Origin: Algoriphagus sp. TR-M9
Lineage (GTDB): Bacteria; Bacteroidota; Bacteroidia; Cytophagales; Cyclobacteriaceae
DNA length: 64,000 nucleotides
Direction of reading: 5' to 3'
Assembly: GCF_027594545.1 (NCBI RefSeq)
Contig: NZ_CP115160.1
Coordinates: 4,274,501-4,338,500 of the forward strand
The notes beneath the pieces were generated by a model, which was given only the letters and a program-made list of their open reading frames with translations, was not told the origin of the DNA and searched no databases. How positions within the stretch are numbered: the first letter of the stretch is position 1; each line of letters opens with the position of its first letter. Made by a program: the position numbers and the translations under genes. Positions 9,402 through 16,943 of the stretch are shown one piece after another.

Positions 9402-11180
9402 TTGGCTAAAACAGATTTTATCACTCGTCTTTTGATCTGGCGGCTCAGACACATGAGCAACCAAACCTTTATTCTGATTCTCAGTGGGATCATCGGAATA
9501 TTGTCTGGTTTGGCAGCGGTAATCCTGAAGCAAGGCGTTCACGCCATCCAAAAGTTTCTGACCGAAGACTTTTACACGGAGTATGCCAACTTCATGTATA
9601 TCATCTATCCGCTGATAGGGATCTCCGCGGCCTACCTTGTGGGTAAGTATATTTTCAAAGATTATGGAGGACATGGCATTCCGGATATTCTTTTTACCAT
9701 TTCTAAAAAACAAAGCATCATCGCCCGGGTCAAAACCTACAGCCGCGTATTTACCTCTTCACTTACGGTGGGATTTGGTGGGTCTGTAGGATTGGAAGCT
9801 CCTATGCTGGTCACGGGCTCTGCCATAGGGTCAAACGTAGGGAGCCTGGTCCACCTGAATGCTAAGAAAAGAACTTTGCTGATTGGATGTGGAGCGGCGG
9901 CGGCCATCTCATCGATTTTCGGAGCTCCTATTGGAGGGGTGATTTTTGCGATAGAAGTAATCTTGATGGAAATCAGTACCGCCAGTTTCATTCCACTACT
10001 CATCGCCACAGTCACCGGCTCCCTTACCTCCATGGTCCTTATAGGAAAGGATTCGGTTTTTAATTTTAAGCTGACGGAATCTTTCCAAGCATCTCACATG
10101 CCATACTACTTATTGCTGGGTATTGTCTGCGGGTTGGTGTCGGTTTATTTCAGTGTAGCTGTGAAGCGGACAGAAGACCTCATGGATGGCCTGGAAAGTC
10201 AGATCCTGAGGATCCTCTACGGTGGTGCCATACTGGGGATCATCGTGTTCTTTTTTCCGCCGATCTACGGAGAAGGATACGATACCCTGAATATGCTTAT
10301 AGATGGAAACTCTAACCAAATTTTAGAACGAAGTCCATTCTTTTCTGTCTTGGAATCGCCCTATCTGATTATAATTTTTCTAACCCTGATCATTCTAGTC
10401 AAACCCATAGCTTCAGCTTTGACGCTGAGTGCGGGGGGAAGCGGAGGGATCTTTGCCCCGTCTCTATACGCAGGGGGCTTGGTGGGCTTTGTCTTTGCTT
10501 ATTCCAACAATCAATTAGGGCTGCACCTTCCTTTGCCTCTGGCACACTTCACTTTGGTAGCCATGTGCGGAGTGATGGCAGGCGTACAGCACTCACCCCT
10601 GTCAGCGATATTCTTGATTGCCGAAATCACCGGAGGCTATGAACTCTTCGTCCCGCTGATGTTTGTCTCTGCCATCTCGTACATTACCAAAACATCCTAC
10701 CAAAAAGATAGCTTATACATGACGCAGCTGAAGGAAAAAGGTCGGCAACTCCCAGAATCACAAGATCAGGAACTACTGGACCTCATCAGTATCAGCCATG
10801 TAATTGAAAAAGACCTACTACCCATCCATCCAGATTCTAAATTGAAGGATTTGATCGGACTGGTGAAAATATCGAAACGAAATATATTCCCTGTGGTGGA
10901 TGATCAGAAATCCCTGAGAGGCATCATCACATTGGATGACATCCGTGACATCATGTTTGATCGGGAAAAGCAGGACACCGTGCTGGTGAGACAGCTGATG
11001 CATAGCCCCCCAGAAATCCTATTGGCTACTGAAAATATGCAAAAAGCCATGGAGAAATTTGAACAATCCGGTGCTTGGAATTTACCAGTGATTGAGGATG
11101 GTAAGTATTTTGGCTTTGTTTCGAAGTCTAGAATCTTCAATGCTTACCGTAAAAAACTCATCAAACAAAAGGAAGGATAA
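9402..11180 (+). CDS. ClC chloride channel/antiporter with two CBS domains
   Basis: A 592-residue ClC protein. The membrane domain (about 15-440) carries GSVGLEAPMLVTGSAIG, the GxEGP-type gating segment with Gly replaced by Ala after the glutamate, and GGSGGIFAPSLYAGGLVG, the second ion-binding motif. Residues 450-592 form a pair of CBS domains, which bind nucleotides in other ClCs. I keep the TTG start at 9402 because the first residues (LLIWRLRHMSNQTF) match the N-terminal helix usual in Bacteroidota ClCs; an ATG at 9453 is the alternative. The gene borders the DnaA-box region. Confidence 0.9.
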   Translation: MAKTDFITRLLIWRLRHMSNQTFILILSGIIGILSGLAAVILKQGVHAIQKFLTEDFYTEYANFMYIIYPLIGISAAYLVGKYIFKDYGGHGIPDILFTISKKQSIIARVKTYSRVFTSSLTVGFGGSVGLEAPMLVTGSAIGSNVGSLVHLNAKKRTLLIGCGAAAAISSIFGAPIGGVIFAIEVILMEISTASFIPLLIATVTGSLTSMVLIGKDSVFNFKLTESFQASHMPYYLLLGIVCGLVSVYFSVAVKRTEDLMDGLESQILRILYGGAILGIIVFFFPPIYGEGYDTLNMLIDGNSNQILERSPFFSVLESPYLIIIFLTLIILVKPIASALTLSAGGSGGIFAPSLYAGGLVGFVFAYSNNQLGLHLPLPLAHFTLVAMCGVMAGVQHSPLSAIFLIAEITGGYELFVPLMFVSAISYITKTSYQKDSLYMTQLKEKGRQLPESQDQELLDLISISHVIEKDLLPIHPDSKLKDLIGLVKISKRNIFPVVDDQKSLRGIITLDDIRDIMFDREKQDTVLVRQLMHSPPEILLATENMQKAMEKFEQSGAWNLPVIEDGKYFGFVSKSRIFNAYRKKLIKQKEG

Positions 11181-11619
11181 TCCAAAAAAAGAATAATATT
11201 TGGAACTCAAATTTATCCACCTTTTTTGAAGAGGTTTTTGCACTTTTTTTCAAGTTAGCGCTCTTTATCCACAAAATCTCCTTTAAAAACTATAGCCTAA
11301 TCTATTGATTTTTAATTAGTTGAAACTACCGTGTGGACAAGTGTGGATAAATTAACGAAAATGTGGATAAAAAATCCTTGCATTTTTTAATGTACAAATA
11401 GCGTGATCCAAGGCATATTTTTGTTACTCAAGACTTACTCTTCCACCGAATCACAAGAGAAAAAATATGCTGACAAAACTTTTAGGTTTAATAGAAAATT
11501 TTGTCAGACATAGAATGGGCATTTTTCCATTGCCAACTCAAATTTACGACACTTTAAGTAACAGCTAGTCAAAAATTACATCCTCGTTTAATCCAATTTT
11601 AACCCTTAGATTTCAACAC
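11181..11619. other. Gene-free AT-rich region with DnaA-box cluster (candidate oriC or DnaA-controlled site)
   Basis: No gene is visible in 439 bp. The stretch holds perfect DnaA boxes TTATCCACA at 11265-11273 (+), 11342-11350 (-) and 11362-11370 (-). One-mismatch boxes lie at 11213-11221 (+, TTATCCACC) and 11332-11340 (-, TTGTCCACA). The last three start at 11332, 11342 and 11362, spaced 10 and 20 bp, which places them on one DNA face. AT-rich, T- and A-run sequence flanks both sides (11184-11260 and 11366-11400). A DnaA-box cluster beside AT-rich DNA is the known layout of bacterial origins. Against this, no dnaA, dnaN, gidA or rpmH is near and neighbouring gene directions do not flip here. 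A DnaA titration or regulatory site is an alternative. Confidence 0.45.
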
Positions 11620-12315
11620 TTAATTGCCCATTTCCAAAGGAGCCAGATTATTCATCTGTGTCAAAATCCAAGCCTTTCTCCCCACTATGTACGGCGTAGG
11701 TTTAGCAGGTGACCAGCGTCTGGGGTTGGGAAGCACTGCTGCTATCAGCGCCGCCTGCCCACGGGACAGTTTGGAAGCCGGCACGTTAAAATAGCTTTGC
11801 GAAGCTGCTTCTATCCCATAGATTCCATCCCCCATTTCAATGACATTCAAGTACACCTCCATGATCCGCTCCTTGGGCCAGATCAACTCCACCAATACGG
11901 TAAAATATGCCTCCATTCCCTTCCTCAAATAACTTCTGGAAGGCCATAAAAAGACATTTTTGACTGTCTGCTGAGTGATGGTACTTGCCCCTTTGATCCG
12001 CTTGCCTTTTTTGTTGTTTTCCCAAGCCTTCTTCATGGCTTCAATATCAAAACCATGGTGGGTCAAAAATTTTTGATCCTCAGCAGCATAGACCGCCTGG
12101 GGAGCATTTTTGGAAATTTCATCCAGTGAAACCCAATCTTTGGTCAGCTTCATATTCTGATCCGGATCCAATCCCTGCTCCACCAGCCTAATAACCATCA
12201 ATGGGGTGATAGGCACAGGAACAAATCGATAGACTAAGGTCAACCCTACAGAAATAATCAAAAACCACAGGGTGATTTTCCAAACAATCCTCCAAAGCCA
12301 ACGAAAGAGTTTCAT
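11620..12315 (-). CDS. mtgA: Monofunctional peptidoglycan transglycosylase
   Basis: A GT51-family enzyme (231 aa from the ATG at 12315; an in-frame TTG at 12345 would add ten) that polymerises lipid II into glycan strands. One N-terminal membrane helix lies at about residues 8-28. The GT51 signature is clear: EDQKFLTHHGFD with the catalytic glutamate, GASTITQQTVKNVFLW, and KERIMEVYLNVIEMGDGIYGIEAAS. There is no penicillin-binding transpeptidase domain. It is monocistronic, next to the DnaA-box region. Confidence 0.93.
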   Translation of the reverse strand: MKLFRWLWRIVWKITLWFLIISVGLTLVYRFVPVPITPLMVIRLVEQGLDPDQNMKLTKDWVSLDEISKNAPQAVYAAEDQKFLTHHGFDIEAMKKAWENNKKGKRIKGASTITQQTVKNVFLWPSRSYLRKGMEAYFTVLVELIWPKERIMEVYLNVIEMGDGIYGIEAASQSYFNVPASKLSRGQAALIAAVLPNPRRWSPAKPTPYIVGRKAWILTQMNNLAPLEMGN

Positions 12316-12440
12316 GCTATTTAAGTTTGATATTTGGTACTTCAACCACCCGCCTGAGCATTAGCTGGAATTTTGAAATCTAACGAAGCATCTGTCTAAA
12401 GTAAGCAATCCGGAGCCGAATGCAGCAAAAAGCCCCCCTT

Positions 12441-14381
12441 CTAAATAGAAGGAATAGGATCTGATTTCTTTTTCAAGACCACGGGTTCAGCCAGCTTTGA
12501 AGCGACACTTTCCATGAAATATTTCAGATTCGGATATTCACTGGCCGGAATCAGTGGATTATTCACCACCAATCTACCCGAGATATTGAGATTGTTACCG
12601 AGTAGCTTTGAAGAATAAATAAACTGTACATATCCACCCGGAATGGCAATACTTTCTTCCAGTGGATAATCATCGACCTCATAGCCCTCAGGAACACTGA
12701 TCATGGTATTGTAGGTTTCTGAAAAAGCATATCCAAAATCTACCGGAAAAATCCTGTACTCCTGCGTAAATGGATTTTCGGAGAAATTTGAAAATTTTAT
12801 AGGGTTAAATAAAAGCATGTCCTTATTATGGGATTCAGGGTATTTCATCTGAAATGACAGCGTAAGGTGATCCTTCTCCTGAAGTTCGTTTTCCACTTTG
12901 AAATCTTCATAAACCACCGCAGCATTTTTCTTGAAAAGCGTTTCCAAAGACTCTTGGTTCTTTTGAATGGATTCGATTCGGTGGGATAGATTTAATCCCC
13001 GGTACATGTAATTTCTGTGTGAGCTTTTCATCACCAGCTCACCCTCCTCATTGATGGCCACTTGGCTGTAATATACCGTATTGGAATTATGCTGAATTTC
13101 TATAGGAATCAGTTTGCTTTCCTTTTCCGCCAGGTATAGACCACCTTTCACATGCTTGTCTAAGTCCACATACCCAAATGGTGCATCCGAAAGTGAGAGA
13201 TCAATAAACTGTGGTTTTCCGTCCAAAACAGCCAAAAGTAACACCTCATCAAATTGATTCAGGAAAGGGAAAGGGACCAAATTACTCCTTCCATAGCCCT
13301 TACTGCCAATCAAAACCGGCTCGCAGGCTATTCCTACAGACTTAAGTACGCCCATCAAAGTAAGCATGACCTCCAATGGACTACCAACTTTTGATTTCAA
13401 CAGTTGATTTAAGTTTTGCTCGGGATAGATCCAGTCTTCACCTACAATTTTGAAATTGTCTCTCACATAATAATAGGCCTTTTCTGCAGTCTCAGCCTCT
13501 GTGGCACCAGACAAATCCACGTCCAAAAACTCCTTCTCAATGGGATTGCTTCTATAATATCCATTTTGGGAATAAATCGAAATCACCTCATCTCCCAGTA
13601 CTTCCCAGGTGTTCAGCACGTCCTCCCATCCAATGCCGGATGTAGTGGAGTTAGTCTTATATCGCGCAAGTTGAAATTCTATACGATCCACATAATCTCG
13701 GTAGTTTTTCATATAGGGCTCTTCTTTGACAGAGCGCAGGTCTCTCAAAATCCAGCCATAATTGCCATATTCATCGGTTTTCTCTACGTTAGTCGAAAAG
13801 TTCTCTCCTTGCCCTATAGATCTATAATCCAGGGATTCCGGAATATTGATTTCGTATTTGCTGTAGAGGGTAGGTATCTCATTTTGAAAAGTCCAGCCGT
13901 CTATAAATGTGAGGTTCTTATCAAATTTACTGTACTGATACTCTATAATAGAACCTACCTGCACATTGGGAAAGGTGATCCGCATTTCCTTATATCCATC
14001 TGCCAGATCAACGGTAAAAATCCCATCTCCTGAGACCTTGGTGACTTCCTCTTTGCCATCTACAAAGTTTGTGGTCTGGGCTTTTACTCGATTGATGCTT
14101 TCGGTATTGCTATCCCCTGAATAGTAGCGAACCCGTACATCAGCGTATTCTTTTCCAGCCTCAGCCAGTATCTTTATTCTTACAAAATTGCTGGTTTCCA
14201 GTAAGCCGGATCCAAACTTTGAACTGCCCTGGGTGGCCAAAATCACTGCAGGAGCATCTGGTTCGAAGGGAACCTCGGAAAGAGAGAGCTCACTTTCTTC
14301 AAATTTGCCAAATTTTAAAGTCTGGGAAAAAGATGCCAATGATAGAAAAGTCAGTGCAAAAGTCAGTACTGTTTTATTCAT
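12441..14381 (-). CDS. DUF3857/transglutaminase-like protein, catalytic Cys apparently lost
   Basis: A 646-residue exported protein (signal peptide MNKTVLTFALTFLSLASFSQ) with a DUF3857 beta domain (about 55-230), a transglutaminase-like region (about 270-400) and a C-terminal beta region. At the place where its upstream neighbour has YGDCKGLTNL with the catalytic cysteine, this protein has KVGSPLEVMLTL. The nucleophile therefore appears replaced and the enzyme is probably inactive. It overlaps the upstream paralogue by 8 bp, so the two are translationally coupled. A role as a non-catalytic partner is inference. Confidence 0.85.
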   Translation of the reverse strand: MNKTVLTFALTFLSLASFSQTLKFGKFEESELSLSEVPFEPDAPAVILATQGSSKFGSGLLETSNFVRIKILAEAGKEYADVRVRYYSGDSNTESINRVKAQTTNFVDGKEEVTKVSGDGIFTVDLADGYKEMRITFPNVQVGSIIEYQYSKFDKNLTFIDGWTFQNEIPTLYSKYEINIPESLDYRSIGQGENFSTNVEKTDEYGNYGWILRDLRSVKEEPYMKNYRDYVDRIEFQLARYKTNSTTSGIGWEDVLNTWEVLGDEVISIYSQNGYYRSNPIEKEFLDVDLSGATEAETAEKAYYYVRDNFKIVGEDWIYPEQNLNQLLKSKVGSPLEVMLTLMGVLKSVGIACEPVLIGSKGYGRSNLVPFPFLNQFDEVLLLAVLDGKPQFIDLSLSDAPFGYVDLDKHVKGGLYLAEKESKLIPIEIQHNSNTVYYSQVAINEEGELVMKSSHRNYMYRGLNLSHRIESIQKNQESLETLFKKNAAVVYEDFKVENELQEKDHLTLSFQMKYPESHNKDMLLFNPIKFSNFSENPFTQEYRIFPVDFGYAFSETYNTMISVPEGYEVDDYPLEESIAIPGGYVQFIYSSKLLGNNLNISGRLVVNNPLIPASEYPNLKYFMESVASKLAEPVVLKKKSDPIPSI

Positions 14382-16257
14382 GTGTTAAAGCTGATGTGTT
14401 TTTTATAAAATAGAAATTGGTAGAACCTAGGGCATTTATTTTTCGGATGAGTTCCTCCTTATCCTCCTCCGAAAAATCATCGGATAAGGACAGTTTTATT
14501 TCACGGTTTACACTGAGATTTTTACCTTCTAAAGAGCTGCTCAGGGTTACATGCACTCCTTCCTCGTCCAGTACTAATAGCTCGGCGAGATTTTCTGCCT
14601 CCATGACTTCCGGAAGTTCAATTTGATATTCATCGACCTGCATTAGAGAATTATTCACCAGCATGTCTTCGGTGAGTTTACCGAGGAAAGGCTTCAAAAT
14701 CATCCTTTTGGCGGTATTCTGAACAAAGCGCTGAATGAACCCATCGTAGCTCAATCCCGCAATAAGCAGAGAGTCCTTACGCTCAAGCTCCAACTGATAT
14801 TCATTGATCACCAAACCGGACACAGGCGAGTTTCTATGGAGGTAATCCTTCTGCTCCCTACTGTCCAAGTATCGCTGTACACCCAGCAAATCTTCTGCGA
14901 AATTCCCGTCAATTTTCATTTGGGTAGCAATGGTGGCATTTCCAGACCCATCGATCTTGACCTCATTTTGGCTATGAATCGCATTCCAATCAAAGGAGTT
15001 GTAAGAAGGAGTCTTGGTCAAATATCCCCCGTCTTCTGTAATGACGAGGACATGCCTGTTTTTAGTAAAACTGCCCAGGAATCCAGCCGGGAGGGAATTG
15101 GAAGTGCATTCCAGCCATACGGGGTCCTTTCCTTCCTGAAGAGGAACCTGTAAAATCACATGGTTGAATTGATTGGAAGGTAGGTCTGTTTCTATGTCAT
15201 CGGCATTTTCACCGGCATAAACCAAGGTGTAATTAGAAGGAATATTTACCGCTTTTAGCATGGCTTGCATCAGATTGGTCAAGCCCTTACAATCCCCGTA
15301 TGCATAACTCACTACATCCGAAGCCGACATAGTTTGCCATCCTCCTATGCCCAATTGGATGCTGACATAGCGATAATTCTTTTGCAGGTAATCGTACAGG
15401 ATCTGCACTTTTTCAAAGTCAGATTCAACTCCGGCCACCATTTCATGAAGCTTCTCCTCAAAATCCTCAGAAAGTGACCTTCTCCCTTCATTTAATTTGT
15501 ACTGCCAAGCTGCCAAACCTGCCCAATCCTCCATGGTGCCCACGTAATCTCCCAAAGCAAAACTCAGCGGTGCCAAAAGTAACTTATGGTCATCCTCCTT
15601 CTTCAAATCCGGCAATTGTACCGGAAGGTCGGTTTCCACCCAGGTCATTTCTATCTGATTGCCATTCTTCTTTTCAGTGTGCTCTCCGAGCAAATTCAGG
15701 GCTTTATAGCGCAAGCCGATCTGCTCCGGATATACCACCGTCAAAGTAGATTTCGTAACCTTCTGATTGTAATAATGAACAGGCACCCACTCATCAAGTT
15801 GAAAATTGCTGGAAGCCTTAGTTTCAATTTCCACATGAACCTCCACGGGAAACTGATGGCTCTTTACTTCATAATACTTATGCCGGTTATCATCGAAAAT
15901 GCTGCTTCTGGAATAAATAGCAGCATCTACCATATCCTTTGTTTTTGCTTTGCTTAGCGTTTTTCCACTTGCCGGATCTATTACCTGCAATTGGAAATTC
16001 TCGATAGAGTTCAGCTTATCGTAAAAAATAGAGGTGAATGCATGGCGCAATCCTTCATGGGATAAAATGGTGTGCTTTTGCTCTATTTTATGGATTACCT
16101 CAAAGTTATCTAAGATTTCAATCCGCTGATTCTCTTCTAATAAAGAATAAATAAGAGGATCTTCATTACTTTTAATAGCCTCATTTTGATCGATAACTTC
16201 ACCAAATGAAGCAAGAGCAAACAGAATGTTAACTAAAGAAAGGGGTGATAAAAACAT
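14374..16257 (-). CDS. DUF3857/transglutaminase-like protein, active-site Cys present
   Basis: A 627-residue exported protein with a hydrophobic N-terminus (MFLSPLSLVNILFALASFG), a DUF3857 domain (about 50-240) and a transglutaminase core (about 265-400). The core includes YRYVSIQLGIGGWQ and YGDCKGLTNLMQAML, the catalytic-cysteine block, and a downstream histidine in FNHVILQVPL. It is the first gene of a two-gene operon with 12441-14381. Natural substrates of these exported transglutaminase-like proteins in Bacteroidota are unknown. Confidence 0.87.
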   Translation of the reverse strand: MFLSPLSLVNILFALASFGEVIDQNEAIKSNEDPLIYSLLEENQRIEILDNFEVIHKIEQKHTILSHEGLRHAFTSIFYDKLNSIENFQLQVIDPASGKTLSKAKTKDMVDAAIYSRSSIFDDNRHKYYEVKSHQFPVEVHVEIETKASSNFQLDEWVPVHYYNQKVTKSTLTVVYPEQIGLRYKALNLLGEHTEKKNGNQIEMTWVETDLPVQLPDLKKEDDHKLLLAPLSFALGDYVGTMEDWAGLAAWQYKLNEGRRSLSEDFEEKLHEMVAGVESDFEKVQILYDYLQKNYRYVSIQLGIGGWQTMSASDVVSYAYGDCKGLTNLMQAMLKAVNIPSNYTLVYAGENADDIETDLPSNQFNHVILQVPLQEGKDPVWLECTSNSLPAGFLGSFTKNRHVLVITEDGGYLTKTPSYNSFDWNAIHSQNEVKIDGSGNATIATQMKIDGNFAEDLLGVQRYLDSREQKDYLHRNSPVSGLVINEYQLELERKDSLLIAGLSYDGFIQRFVQNTAKRMILKPFLGKLTEDMLVNNSLMQVDEYQIELPEVMEAENLAELLVLDEEGVHVTLSSSLEGKNLSVNREIKLSLSDDFSEEDKEELIRKINALGSTNFYFIKNTSALTHE

Positions 16258-16424
16258 GCACCAAAGTAGAAGTTTTTTTTAGTAAAACTAAAAAGTGGAA
16301 TGATAATATTTGGTTAATTTTCTTAATCCATTTGGCCAATGATACGATGGCCTATCCCATTAAATAACTTGTATATCCCGCCAAAACTTCTCTAATTTGG
16401 CGCTTTACCAAATAAAATAGAGAC

Positions 16425-16895
16425 ATGTCTGCATTGATCATCGGAAGTTTTGAGGATTTTGAAAAACATAATGGCCAGCCGCTAGGCACTTCAGAATACT
16501 TCCAAATCACTCAGGATCAGATCAATCTTTTCGCAGATGCTACCCATGATCATCAGTGGATTCATACGGATCCGGAAAAAGCGAAATCCCAAGGGGCTTT
16601 TGGAAATACCATCGCTCATGGTTACCTCACGCTAAGTATAGTCCCGCACCTTTGGTCACAAATCGTGGATGTGCGAAATCTCAAAATGATGATCAACTAT
16701 GGGATAGAGTCTTTAAGGTTTGCTACTCCGGTAGTAGTGGGCAGTGAAGTCCGCCTGGTAGCCAAACTGAAAAATGTAGCCAATCTCCGTGGCACGGTAA
16801 AAGCTGAGGTAGAAGTGAAGTTGGAAATCAAAGACCAGAAAAAACCGGCGTTTACCGGCGTTTTAGTTTTCCTTTATCATTTTAATTCTTTGTAA
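16425..16895 (+). CDS. MaoC-family enoyl-CoA hydratase-like protein
   Basis: A 156-residue hotdog-fold protein. The hydratase-2 motif is present: DATHDHQWIHTDPEKAKSQG followed by GNTIAHGYLTLS, with the catalytic Asp/His (D-X4-H). It would hydrate trans-2-enoyl-CoA in fatty-acid or polyester metabolism. Single-domain length is typical of Rv0130-like MaoC proteins. It is monocistronic, divergent from the transglutaminase pair. Confidence 0.9.
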   Translation: MSALIIGSFEDFEKHNGQPLGTSEYFQITQDQINLFADATHDHQWIHTDPEKAKSQGAFGNTIAHGYLTLSIVPHLWSQIVDVRNLKMMINYGIESLRFATPVVVGSEVRLVAKLKNVANLRGTVKAEVEVKLEIKDQKKPAFTGVLVFLYHFNSL

Positions 16896-16900
16896 ATAAA

Positions 16901-16928
16901 ACTAGAAAGCCAGCTTTTGCAAGCCGGC
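16901..16928 (-). terminator. Possible terminator of the outer-membrane receptor gene
   Basis: GCCAGCTT / AAGCCGGC (one mismatch, loop TTGC) at 16909-16928. Read on the - strand it is followed by TTTCTAGTTTT, a broken T run, 16 bp after the stop codon of the gene at 16944-19385. Confidence 0.45.
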
Positions 16929-16943
16929 CCCCAGAGTCACTTA

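Noticed and set aside
13416..14033. 205-aa open frame antisense to the DUF3857 gene
   Set aside because: It lies wholly within a well-supported gene on the other strand, has no domain, no start context, and a composition expected of a shadow frame.
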